DNA from: Terriglobia bacterium
GTDB lineage: Bacteria; Acidobacteriota; Terriglobia; Acidiferrales; UBA7541
Assembly (NCBI GenBank): GCA_020073605.1
Contig: JAIQEW010000008.1
Coordinates: 1-64,000 of the forward strand
DNA: 64,000 nt
Direction of reading: 5' to 3'
Position numbers and translations under genes: made by a program
The notes under the pieces: model-generated
Seen by the model: only the letters and a program-made list of their open reading frames with translations
Told to the model about the DNA's origin: nothing
Database searches by the model: none
Shown: piece by piece, positions 24,873-33,506 of the stretch
Layout: each line of letters opens with the position of its first letter
Numbering within the stretch: position 1 is the first letter of the stretch

Positions 24873-25934
24873 TCAAGGGATGACGGCCGTCTTCAGCTCG
24901 CCGTTCCGCTTCTTCATGTGCTGGAACACGTCAGGGAGCTCGACAAGCGGCACTTCACCTGTGATGAAATCACTCGCGCGAATTTCTCCGCGCACGATCG
25001 TGTCGAGCGCCTCGCGGATGAACCGCGGCGTATGGTGAAACGTCGACTTAATGCTGATCTCGGAATAGTGCAGTGCCGAAGGATCGATCTTCACTTCCGT
25101 ATGGCGCGGGCATCCGCCAAAAAGGTTCACGGTTCCGCCCTTGCGCACCATCTGGAGGGCCCACTGCCACGTCGCGGCCTGGCCGACCGCCTCGATCACG
25201 GCATCGGCTCCGCGCCCGCCATCGGTCAGCTGGCGGACGAGCCCCACCGGGTTATCGACTTCGGAGACGTCGAAGGCGGCAACCGCACCCAAGCGCTCGG
25301 CGGCCCGCATCTGGCTGGCGCGCTTGCCGATGGCAATCACGCGAACGTGCCGGCCGGAAAGAATGCGGATGAACTTCAATCCGATCGGACCACAGCCGAT
25401 CACGACCACGGTGTCGCCGGGATGAATGCCCGTTTCATGAACGCCGCGCAGCACGCAAGCAAGAGGCTCCACGATGGCCGCGTCGAGGAACGACACGCTC
25501 TCGGGAATCTCCAGCATGTTGTCGCGGACGATTCTGCCCGGGATGCGAATGTATTCGGCATAGGCGCCGTTATTGAACAGAAGGTCTTCGCAAAGATTGG
25601 GCTGCCCCTTGCGGCAGTAGAAGCACTGATTGCAGGGCGCGGAATTCGAAGGCACGACGCGCATGCCTTTGCGTACGATGCCGTTGACGGCGCTGCCCTT
25701 CTCTTCCACGACGCCGGAAAGTTCGTGGCCAAAAAGCGCGGGTGGACGAATCATGCGCTCGTGAAATCCCTGCTTCCAAACTTTCAGGTCGGTGCCGCAG
25801 GTGAGCGCCACCTGCACGCGCACCAGCACGTCCTCTTCACCGAGACGAGGGATATCGACGCGCTCGATCTTGACGTCTTCGCTGCCGTAGAGAACGGCCG
25901 CGCTCATGTGCCCATTCTTGTCTGATCTGCTCAT
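24873..25934 (-). CDS. Zinc-dependent medium-chain alcohol dehydrogenase (second of a coupled pair)
   Basis: 353 residues. The MDR fold has catalytic-zinc residues in CGTDLK and FGHE, a structural-zinc cluster CNQCFYCRKGQPNLC and NAD(P)-binding VVVIGCGPIGLKFI. The ATG at 25934 overlaps the stop of the preceding dehydrogenase (ATGA), which supports this start over the internal ATG at MSAAVLYG. It oxidises or reduces a polyol, sugar or alcohol. It lies between hpnG and the hpnC-hpnD fusion in the hopanoid operon, so a hopanoid side-chain substrate is plausible but unproven. Confidence 0.83.
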   Translation of the reverse strand: MSRSDKNGHMSAAVLYGSEDVKIERVDIPRLGEEDVLVRVQVALTCGTDLKVWKQGFHERMIRPPALFGHELSGVVEEKGSAVNGIVRKGMRVVPSNSAPCNQCFYCRKGQPNLCEDLLFNNGAYAEYIRIPGRIVRDNMLEIPESVSFLDAAIVEPLACVLRGVHETGIHPGDTVVVIGCGPIGLKFIRILSGRHVRVIAIGKRASQMRAAERLGAVAAFDVSEVDNPVGLVRQLTDGGRGADAVIEAVGQAATWQWALQMVRKGGTVNLFGGCPRHTEVKIDPSALHYSEISIKSTFHHTPRFIREALDTIVRGEIRASDFITGEVPLVELPDVFQHMKKRNGELKTAVIP

Positions 25935-27037
25935 TCGTGCGTAATCACCACTTTCAGAGTATCGTGTTTCGGGCGCGCCGCCAATTCCAATGCGTCCGCA
26001 ATCCGCTCGAGCGGAAACCGGTGCGAGATGAGTTCTTTCACCGGAAGGCGCCGCTCGAAAACCAGCGCCACGGACTCTTCCTGGTCGTCCACCGAAGCGC
26101 TGTAGCTGCCCAGAATCTCTTTCTCCTCGATCCCCACGGCTGCGGCCGGAAACTCCAATTTGAGCACAGGGTCGTTATGAGCAAACAGTAACACACGGCC
26201 GCCGGGACGGGCGATGGCGAGGGCCTCCGGCACCAATGAGGCACTAGGAGCCGCCAGCAGGACGGCGTCCGGCCCGCGCCCTTCCGTGCGGCGACGCATC
26301 TCTTCAAACAGATTCACGGCGGCCGGATCGAAGGATTCCTTCGCGCCGAAACGAACGCTTGCGGACCTGCGTCCTGGCATCGGGTCGCTCGTGTACACCG
26401 CCGCGCCCACATACTTCGCCAGCATTGCGAGGAGCATTCCAATCGGGCCCTGGCCGACCACGAGAACCGTCTCGCCACGAGCAACGCGCGCCTTCCGGAT
26501 AGCCTTCAGGCAGGTATTGACCGGCTCGACGAACGTGGCTTCCTCGAAGCTCACGTCCGATGGCAGCGCGACCATGCCGCGCTCGACAATCCAGGGCATC
26601 GCGCGTACGTATTCGGCAAAGCCACCGCCGTTCGGATCGAAGCCGGCGGTGAGGCCGGTCTTCTTGTATCCCGCGCACTGGGAGAAAAGTCTTTTCTCGC
26701 AGTAAAAGCAGGCGCCGCAGGGAATGTGATGAAAGCTGACGACGCGGTCGCCGGGCTTGAACTTCGTGACGCCGAGTCCCGTCTTGACCACCGTGCCGGC
26801 GAGTTCATGTCCCAGGATCTGCGGCGGCGCGATGAAGCCGTGTTGAATCTTCTTGATGTCCGTTCCGCAGATGCCGCACGCAGCTACGCGGAAAAGCACT
26901 TCGCCTGCGCCGATCTCCGGAATCGGCACGCTTTCGACCACCACGCGGCCCTGGCCGCGGTAAACGCCCGCTCGCATCTGCCCTTCCCGCCTGAGCGAGG
27001 AGTCCGACGCACCGACTTGAGTAACCGTGTTGCTCAT
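25931..27037 (-). CDS. Zinc-dependent medium-chain alcohol dehydrogenase (first of a coupled pair)
   Basis: 368 residues. It has the same MDR architecture as its neighbour: CGICGTDIK and LGHE for catalytic zinc, CGACFYCEKRLFSQC for structural zinc and VLVVGQGPIGMLLA for the nucleotide. It is only distantly similar to the second copy, so this is not a recent tandem duplication. The start overlaps the hpnG stop by four bases, and its stop overlaps the next start by four, giving a translationally coupled trio. The substrate is unknown; coupling with hpnG suggests ribosylhopane or bacteriohopanetetrol chemistry (inference). Confidence 0.83.
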   Translation of the reverse strand: MSNTVTQVGASDSSLRREGQMRAGVYRGQGRVVVESVPIPEIGAGEVLFRVAACGICGTDIKKIQHGFIAPPQILGHELAGTVVKTGLGVTKFKPGDRVVSFHHIPCGACFYCEKRLFSQCAGYKKTGLTAGFDPNGGGFAEYVRAMPWIVERGMVALPSDVSFEEATFVEPVNTCLKAIRKARVARGETVLVVGQGPIGMLLAMLAKYVGAAVYTSDPMPGRRSASVRFGAKESFDPAAVNLFEEMRRRTEGRGPDAVLLAAPSASLVPEALAIARPGGRVLLFAHNDPVLKLEFPAAAVGIEEKEILGSYSASVDDQEESVALVFERRLPVKELISHRFPLERIADALELAARPKHDTLKVVITHE

Positions 27038-27816
27038 CGAGTGGCTGCCGTCGCTTTCGGCTCCAGAGTTCTCGTCCGCTCTATGACCGTGGCAACATAC
27101 CGGTCGAGAAATTGCGCGAGCGACTCGGCCGCCTGCTTGCTGTTCTGGCGAAGCTTGACGAGACCCGGGATCGCCTGGGGGTGAAGCGCGACCTGGCCCA
27201 TGACGCGTGGAATGCTCACCTGGCCTTCGTCCGTAAAAAGCTGATTCATGTCGAGTGGCAGATCTTCATCCAGGCCGTCGCTGACGGCCCGGATTGCCAC
27301 GGCGGGAATTCCGCAAGCCGCGGCTTCGCGAAAGATTTCGAAACTCTCCATCTCGACGGCGTCCGACGTTCGGCCAAGGTGATGTTTTTCCTCGACGCGA
27401 GCGACCGCGCGTTCGGCAGTGTGAAATCTCTCGACGACGGTCGCGCCACATTCCGCCGCGAACGAGACCAGCGGCTGGCTGCTCGGCAGCAACTGGCTCG
27501 TCAGGTCCGGGTGGGGAAATTCCGAAAACACGCTGCGGGCCGCAAGCACCTGGGCGATCCGATACTCGGGGCGAAGCGCGCCGGCCAATCCCGAAGAGAT
27601 GCAGAAACTCAGTGAGTCACACTCGTTGCGGATGGCCCTGGAAGCTTCCAGCGCGGCCTGCTTCGGGCCAACGCCCGTTACTGCGACGCCGATTTCCGCG
27701 CCATCGATCGTGCAAACGTACACACGGGCGCCGCCCCGGCTTTCGGACCGAAACTCACGTATGGCACGCCACGGGGCGAATTCGCCTTCGAGCGCAAATG
27801 TAATGAGGACCTTCAT
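27034..27816 (-). CDS. hpnG: Hopanoid-associated nucleoside phosphorylase HpnG
   Basis: 260 residues from the ATG at 27816 (MKVLITFALEGEFAPWR); the longer open frame upstream overlaps non-homologous sequence. It has the MTA/SAH nucleosidase fold, with the nucleobase/ribose site around VTGVGPKQAALEASRA, CISSGLAGAL and the VEMESFEIFREA and RAVSDGLDEDLP segments that mark the purine-phosphorylase family. HpnG releases adenine from adenosylhopane to give (phospho)ribosylhopane. The hopanoid neighbours support this over MTA/SAH nucleosidase. It is coupled to the following dehydrogenase by a 4-bp overlap. Confidence 0.84.
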   Translation of the reverse strand: MKVLITFALEGEFAPWRAIREFRSESRGGARVYVCTIDGAEIGVAVTGVGPKQAALEASRAIRNECDSLSFCISSGLAGALRPEYRIAQVLAARSVFSEFPHPDLTSQLLPSSQPLVSFAAECGATVVERFHTAERAVARVEEKHHLGRTSDAVEMESFEIFREAAACGIPAVAIRAVSDGLDEDLPLDMNQLFTDEGQVSIPRVMGQVALHPQAIPGLVKLRQNSKQAAESLAQFLDRYVATVIERTRTLEPKATAATR

Positions 27817-27946
27817 GTTACCAGCGACAGACAATATGAACTTTCTCTGCCTCAGGGGTTCGATCCCCCGCTTATGAGTCACAGCCCGCCGCGGCAATTG
27901 CCGCGACCTAAGACAGCTTATGAAATCGTTTGCGCCGCAAATACAT

Positions 27947-28978
27947 CTAGGCGACCTGCGCCTGCGCGACCGCCTTTGCCCCGGCTCGGCCGTGAACATA
28001 ACCGTGCTCGCCATACCAGCGGACGGCGCTCTCGAGCGCCAATCCGACTTCGCCGGGTTTGTAGCCCAATTCTGTTTCCGCCTTGGAGCTCGCGACGAAC
28101 ATCCGGTGGCGCGACATCTTCACTCCCTCGACGGGAATCCGCGGCTCGCGCCCCGTGACACGCGAGAAGAGCTGATCGGCGTAGCCCGCGGCGAGCGCGA
28201 CGGCATGCGGCAATCGAATCCGAGGCGCGCGGCGGCCTGTTATCCCCGCCAGCGCGTCCAAAATCTGCTTCAGCGTCATGTTGCATGCGCCGAGGATATA
28301 GCGCTCCCCGATTCGGCCTTTCTCCGCAGCAAGCAAGTGCCCCGCCGCGACATCCTCGACCACCGCCAGGTTCAATCCCGTGTCAACGTACGCAGGCATC
28401 TTCCCATTCAGAAAGTCCAGAATGATGCGGCCCGTCGGCGTCGGCTTCCAATCGCCCGGCCCGACAGGCGCGGTCGGGTTTACGATCACGACCGGCAAGC
28501 CCGCGGCAGCAGCCTTGATCGCTTCGAGCTCCGCCAAAAACTTCGAGCGCTTGTAATGGCCGACCATCTGATCGAGCGTCGCGTGCGTTTCCTCGTTGGG
28601 AAGCGAGCCATCATGGGTGGGCACCGCTATCGTCGCCACCGTGCTTGTGTAGACGACGCGTTCGACGCCCGCATGGCCGGCGACATCCATGAGCCGGCGC
28701 GTGCCCTCGACATTGGTTTCGTAGATGTCGTACGGATTTGCCGACCACAGCCGATAGTCAGCGGCAACGTGAAAGAGGCGGCGCACGCCTTTCATCGCGC
28801 GGTGGAGCGATGCCAGATCCCGCAAGTCACCTTCGGCACGCTCGACGGCCAGTCCCTCGAGCGCCTGCAGATTGCTGGACCGGCGCACGAGGACGCGGAC
28901 CGAGTGCCCCGTGGCGACGAGCTGCCGCGAAATATGGCTCCCGAGGAAGCCTGTAGCGCCCGTAACGAGCGTGGTCAT
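27947..28978 (-). CDS. hpnA: Hopanoid-associated sugar epimerase HpnA
   Basis: 343 residues from the ATG at 28978 (MTTLVTGATGFLGSHISRQL), the natural start of the Rossmann fold. Extended SDR features are TGATGFLG, the catalytic YKRSK motif preceded by the Thr/Ser pair in VYTSTVA, and NPTAPVGPGDWKPTPTGRI. This is the HpnA type of NAD-dependent epimerase/dehydratase commonly found with squalene-hopene cyclase. The exact reaction is not settled in general. It lies between shc and hpnG on the same strand. Confidence 0.85.
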   Translation of the reverse strand: MTTLVTGATGFLGSHISRQLVATGHSVRVLVRRSSNLQALEGLAVERAEGDLRDLASLHRAMKGVRRLFHVAADYRLWSANPYDIYETNVEGTRRLMDVAGHAGVERVVYTSTVATIAVPTHDGSLPNEETHATLDQMVGHYKRSKFLAELEAIKAAAAGLPVVIVNPTAPVGPGDWKPTPTGRIILDFLNGKMPAYVDTGLNLAVVEDVAAGHLLAAEKGRIGERYILGACNMTLKQILDALAGITGRRAPRIRLPHAVALAAGYADQLFSRVTGREPRIPVEGVKMSRHRMFVASSKAETELGYKPGEVGLALESAVRWYGEHGYVHGRAGAKAVAQAQVA

Positions 28979-29064
28979 GGAGTGCGGAAAACCTCTTGGT
29001 CCCGCTGTGCCTGGAGAACTAGTGCAAGGCCGCTCGTCGGCAAGTGCGCACAAGCCGCCATCAT

Positions 29065-31101
29065 CTACCCCCAGTATCCGTTCGTCTGCTGTATCTCTTC
29101 TGCGGGAACCTGCACGCCCACATACTTCGGGCGACCTGCACGGAGGTTATCGTAGCGCGCCAGCGCGTACAGCGGGAAAGAATTTCGATACAAGTGATAT
29201 TTCAGATAGAACACTTGCGGGAATCCCGTACCGGTGAACTCGTCCTCATCCCACGTGCCGTCCTCATTTTGATGCGATATGAGCCAGGCAACCGCGCGCT
29301 CGACGGCCGGATCGTCGGAGCCAACAACGGCAAGAAGGCCGATCAAACCCCAAGCCGTTTGGGACGCGGTACTCGGTCCTTTCGCCTTGAGCGCAGGATC
29401 GTAGTAGGACAGGATCGATTCGCCAAAACCGCCATCGGGGTTTTGCACGGAGCGCAACCAATCGGCCGCGCGCCTGCATTCCGGAGCCGACGCCACTCCC
29501 ACAGCTTCAAGGGCGCGCAGGACTCCGCTCGTCCCATACACGTAATTCACGCCCCAGCGGCCAAACCAGGAGCCGTCCGGGGTCTGGTCGCTCCGCAAAT
29601 AGGCGCGGGCGCGCTCGAGCACCGGATGCTTCGGAGACCATCCCATCTGACCGAGGCATTCGACGGCGCGCGCGGTGACATCCGCCGTGGACGGATCGAG
29701 CATCGCGTTGTGGTCCGCGAAGGGAATGTGGTTAAGAAACTGCAAATTGTTTTCGTGGTCGAAAGCGCCCCATCCGCCGTCGCCATTCTGCATGCTCACG
29801 AGCCACGCAAGCCCGCGTCGAATTGCGGCGCGCAGGCGCGATGGCTCGGGGTCGGCCACTCGGCTCAGAGCCATCAGGACGAATGCGGTGTCGTCCACAT
29901 CCGGATAGAAATCATTGCGAAATTCAAACGCCCAACCGCCCGGCGCGGCCTTGCGATTCTTCGCCTGCCAGTCTCCTGGGCCGAGGATCTGATTGGCGAC
30001 AAGCCAACGCGATGCGGCCAGGAGCGACGGATGCGCCGGATCCAAGCCCGCTTCTTCGAGCGAAACCATGGCGATGGCCGTGTCCCATAGCGGAGAGATG
30101 CACGGCTGGACGCGCAGCGTGTCCTTGTTTTGGTCTTCGATTTCGTAGCGCGCGAGAAATTCAATTTCGCGAGCGAGCAGCGGATCGGTTGTATCTCCGC
30201 CTTCGGCCAACAGAGCGAAAATCGAGTTCATCATCGCGGGGTAGATCGTGCCCAATCCTTCGCTGCGCTCGAGACGCTCGAACATCCACGTCCGCGCGCG
30301 GGCCAGCGCCGCCTTGCGAAACGGCTTCCACGGCGAACTTTCGTACAACTTCACGCCTCGGTCCAGGGCGAGAAACACGTTTTTCCAGGAGATGACGCGC
30401 TTGTCCCATTTGAACGAACGCGGCTTTGCGCCGCGGCGCAGGAACAGCTCGTCGACGGTGATGCCATCGGGCAATCGCCAGCCGGGCTTGCGCGCGTACA
30501 CAATGGCGAGCGGAATGACGATCCCGCGCGTCCATGAAGACATTTCGTAGATGTTGATCGGACACCAGTCGGGCAGAAGCATCAACTCGGGAGGAATGGC
30601 AGGAACGAGGCTCCAATCGATCGCACCAACCATGGCGAGGTAGAAGCGCACGTAGGAATTCGTGGCTTCAAGTCCGCCCAGTTCGTGAATCTTCTTCCGG
30701 GCGCGATCGAGATGCGTTGAAGCCGCCGCGTCTCCGGCGAGACGGAGCGCGACCCATGCTTTCACCGTCGCGTTGAGTTCCGCAGGACCGCCGCAAAAGA
30801 TATTCCAGCCGCCGTCTGGAAGCTGACGCTCGCGAATATACTTCGCGAGTTTCTCGATTCTTTCGGATTTCGACTCGCCAAGAATGTGGAGGTAGAGGAT
30901 GTAGTCCGATTCAAGCGTCGTATCGGCCTCAAGCTCGCCCCACCAGTAGCCTTCCCGGCTCTGAGCGGAGAGGAACCAATCGACGCTTCGGCTGATGGAC
31001 CGTTCCAGCTCCGATTCGACGTTTCGGCGAGGAGCAGCTGCGGCGCCCGGTGCAGCGCCACTGCTGGAAACCTCCACGCGCAGTCTCGCCTCCAGTGTCA
31101 T
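29065..31101 (-). CDS. shc: Squalene-hopene cyclase
   Basis: 678 residues from the ATG at 31101 (GAGG five bases upstream); an in-frame TTG at 31116 is the alternative. It is an alpha/alpha-barrel cyclase with QW repeats (QLPDGGWNIF, QNGDGGWGAFD, QTPDGSWFGRWGVNY, QNPDGGFGES, QNEDGTWDEDE) and the protonating DXDD motif DVDDTA near residue 401. The length matches bacterial SHC. It cyclises squalene to hopene at the membrane. A 359-base gap separates it from lpxD upstream, where its own promoter may lie; hpnA follows after 86 bases. Confidence 0.95.
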   Translation of the reverse strand: MTLEARLRVEVSSSGAAPGAAAAPRRNVESELERSISRSVDWFLSAQSREGYWWGELEADTTLESDYILYLHILGESKSERIEKLAKYIRERQLPDGGWNIFCGGPAELNATVKAWVALRLAGDAAASTHLDRARKKIHELGGLEATNSYVRFYLAMVGAIDWSLVPAIPPELMLLPDWCPINIYEMSSWTRGIVIPLAIVYARKPGWRLPDGITVDELFLRRGAKPRSFKWDKRVISWKNVFLALDRGVKLYESSPWKPFRKAALARARTWMFERLERSEGLGTIYPAMMNSIFALLAEGGDTTDPLLAREIEFLARYEIEDQNKDTLRVQPCISPLWDTAIAMVSLEEAGLDPAHPSLLAASRWLVANQILGPGDWQAKNRKAAPGGWAFEFRNDFYPDVDDTAFVLMALSRVADPEPSRLRAAIRRGLAWLVSMQNGDGGWGAFDHENNLQFLNHIPFADHNAMLDPSTADVTARAVECLGQMGWSPKHPVLERARAYLRSDQTPDGSWFGRWGVNYVYGTSGVLRALEAVGVASAPECRRAADWLRSVQNPDGGFGESILSYYDPALKAKGPSTASQTAWGLIGLLAVVGSDDPAVERAVAWLISHQNEDGTWDEDEFTGTGFPQVFYLKYHLYRNSFPLYALARYDNLRAGRPKYVGVQVPAEEIQQTNGYWG

Positions 31102-31460
31102 CGACCCCTCAGACAAAACTTGTCGCTGATAGAATGGCAGAGCATGGCAGGTTCATCTCGACGCGCCCTCAACCCGCCGATTCTGCTTCCGGGCCGCACC
31201 CGTGTCCCGAGCGAGTCGGAATGTGCGCAATCTCCCGGCGTTGCAAGTACTTACAGGCCAACTCACTAATATTATCTTTTGTATGCCGCCCGCGGTCAAC
31301 TGAAAACACACCGCCCGATTCGCGTCTGCGCCAACCGTGAGATGCGGCGAACTCCGCAGGGGCTGGCTGAGGGAATGCAATCGGCTCTAGAAACTCGCCC
31401 GCCTTCGGATCTCGAACTCCATTGGGCAGCGAGCGGAAACCGAAAGTTTAGTCACCACCA
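31102..31460. other. Gap between lpxD and shc
   Basis: The 359 bases between the lpxD stop and the shc start, both on the minus strand, contain no credible ORF, RNA gene or clear -35/-10 pair. It is the likely promoter region of the hopanoid operon. Confidence 0.35.
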
Positions 31461-32489
31461 CTAGTGATTCTTGCCGCTCTTGCGCTCTTTTTCGAGACTG
31501 CGAATGCGCTCGGCCAGCTCGGGCAGACGTGCGAACCAGGCGTACTGCTCCTTGAATTTCTCAAGGGGCCGCGCCGGCGTTCCCCACACCGTCTGCCCCC
31601 GACGGATCGCTTTGCCGGTCGGGATTCCGGCCTGCGCGCCGACCACCGCGCCGTCTTCGATTTTGCAGTGGTCCGCGATTCCGACTTGACCGCCGATCAC
31701 CACGCGCTTGCCGAGGGTGCTGCTGCCCGAGACACCCGTCTGCGCCGCAAGGACGGAATGCTCGCCGATCTGGACGTTGTGGGCAACCTGAACCAAATTG
31801 TCGATCTTGACGCCATTGCCGATTTGCGTTGTTTCGAGCGCACCGCGGTCGATCGTCGCGTTCGCGCCAATTTCCACGTCGTCGCCTATCTCGACGCTTC
31901 CGATCTGAGGGAACTTCCAGTAGCGCCCCTCGCCAAAAACGTAGCCAAACCCATCAGCGCCGATGACGACTCCCGAATGCACCTCGACACGATGTCCCAG
32001 GCGAGAGCCGGCGTAAAGCGTGACTCGCGGGTGAAGGCGGCAATTCTCCCCCACGCGGACGCCCCGGCCCAAAAAGCAAAACGCCTCGATCGCGGTCCCC
32101 GCGCCGATTTCCGCGCGATCCTCGACGACCACGTACGGGCCCACGAAGACCCGCGGTCCAAGCTTTGCGTTCGCCGACACAACGGCGGTGGGATGGATCG
32201 CGGCTTCCGAAACGGGCCGTGGCAGCAGCCATTCGGCTGCTTTCGCGAACGCGAACTTCGGATCGGCTGCCTCGAGGATCGTCTTCCCAGCAAATCGCGC
32301 CCCCGGCTGCGCGAGCACGCACACCGCGGCTGACTGGTCCGCGCGGTCCTTATGGCGCGGCGAATCCAGATAGATCAGATCCTCCGCGCGGGCGCGCTCC
32401 GGACTTGCAACGCCCGAGATCGGCGCGGCCGGATTTCCTTCAAGTCTGATTTCGAGATACTTTGCGAGTTCACCGGCAGTGCGTGTCAT
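31461..32489 (-). CDS. lpxD: UDP-3-O-acylglucosamine N-acyltransferase LpxD
   Basis: 342 residues from the ATG at 32489 (AGAGAGG five bases upstream). The N-terminal uridine-binding domain ([28 protein letters not shown]) is followed by a long left-handed beta-helix of hexapeptide repeats ([20 protein letters not shown] onward), including the conserved FGYV region and the catalytic-type histidine in [11 protein letters not shown]. The C-terminal coil [16 protein letters not shown] is typical. It adds the second 3-hydroxyacyl chain in lipid A synthesis. It follows the LpxL-like acyltransferase gene by 48 bases. Confidence 0.93.
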   Translation of the reverse strand: MTRTAGELAKYLEIRLEGNPAAPISGVASPERARAEDLIYLDSPRHKDRADQSAAVCVLAQPGARFAGKTILEAADPKFAFAKAAEWLLPRPVSEAAIHPTAVVSANAKLGPRVFVGPYVVVEDRAEIGAGTAIEAFCFLGRGVRVGENCRLHPRVTLYAGSRLGHRVEVHSGVVIGADGFGYVFGEGRYWKFPQIGSVEIGDDVEIGANATIDRGALETTQIGNGVKIDNLVQVAHNVQIGEHSVLAAQTGVSGSSTLGKRVVIGGQVGIADHCKIEDGAVVGAQAGIPTGKAIRRGQTVWGTPARPLEKFKEQYAWFARLPELAERIRSLEKERKSGKNH

Positions 32490-32537
32490 GTCGGCCTCTC
32501 TTGTCACCGGACTCGACTCAGCCCAGGCGCGAACTTT

Positions 32538-33443
32538 TCAGAACGGATAGATCGGTTTCTCACCCGGCGGGCGCGTCTTCCATCGCTTGTGGACCCAGAG
32601 CCACTGATCGGGGTGGGCGCGAATGTAGTCCTCGATTACACGCGTAAAGCGCGAGGTGTTCTCGATCACGTCCGATTCTTCGTTGCCCGTGCGCGCGAGT
32701 TCGACCGCCGGCTCAAACCGCAGACGGTATTTCCGGCGCTGCGGATCCCACGAAAGAAAACCGGGCACAACGGCGGCGTCTGTCCGGAGGGCAATCCGCG
32801 CGAGGCCCGAGGTCGTGGAAGCCGGAATGCCGAAGAAATTCACGAAGACGCTCTCTTCTAAGGACGTGTTGTGGTCGGAGAGAACCCCGACCGTGCCCCC
32901 TTCGCCGAGGACTTTCAGCATCGAACGGGCGGCACGATTCTTTTCAATCGGTTGATTGCCGGAGCGGCAGCGGTACGCATTGATCATTTCGTCCACGCGG
33001 CGATTGGCGATGGGCCGGACGAGGAAATACAGCGGGTAACCGTACAGCGCTTGCGCGAAGGGAGCCAACTCCCACGCGCTCATGTGCCCGGTGAGGAACA
33101 GCACTCCCTTCCCCCGGCGGCGAGCCGCGTCAAAATTCTCGAATCCATCGACAACGACGATCCGCTCGATATTGTCGCGCGTATATTTCGGAAATTGCGA
33201 GAACTCGCCCGCCATCCAACCGATTTGCCGAATCATTCCGCGGATCGCCTGCTTGCGTTGCGCGTCGGTCCAATCCGGAAAAGCCAGCCGCAGATTGAAT
33301 AGAGCCGCGCGGCGCAAAGGTGCCCGCACTCGATAAGCGGCGGCGGCAAAGCAGGCGCCCGTGAATCTTGCCGCCGACCGAGGCAAGAGCCCAAGAAGCT
33401 TCAGTCCCGTCCAAGCCGCGGCGTACTCGAGCCATTCCCGCAT
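32538..33443 (-). CDS. Lipid A late acyltransferase (LpxL/HtrB family)
   Basis: 301 residues. The HX4E catalytic motif is present as HMSAWE near residue 119, followed by PLYFLVRPIANRRVDEMIN and the SDHNTSLEESVFVNFFG and GFLSWDPQRRKYRLRFEP segments of the LpxL/LpxM family. An N-terminal hydrophobic stretch anchors it to the inner membrane. It transfers a secondary acyl chain to lipid A. Which chain cannot be told. It is first in a lipid A pair with lpxD. Confidence 0.9.
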   Translation of the reverse strand: MREWLEYAAAWTGLKLLGLLPRSAARFTGACFAAAAYRVRAPLRRAALFNLRLAFPDWTDAQRKQAIRGMIRQIGWMAGEFSQFPKYTRDNIERIVVVDGFENFDAARRRGKGVLFLTGHMSAWELAPFAQALYGYPLYFLVRPIANRRVDEMINAYRCRSGNQPIEKNRAARSMLKVLGEGGTVGVLSDHNTSLEESVFVNFFGIPASTTSGLARIALRTDAAVVPGFLSWDPQRRKYRLRFEPAVELARTGNEESDVIENTSRFTRVIEDYIRAHPDQWLWVHKRWKTRPPGEKPIYPF

Positions 33444-33506
33444 CGCGAGCCATTATACGGTTAGGAAGTTCAAATTGAATCGGCCGATGCTAGACTCAGC
33501 TCCATC

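Noticed and set aside
25931-25934. Two alcohol dehydrogenases as a recent tandem duplication
   Set aside because: The proteins share only fold-level motifs and differ in most other positions, so they are distinct paralogues.
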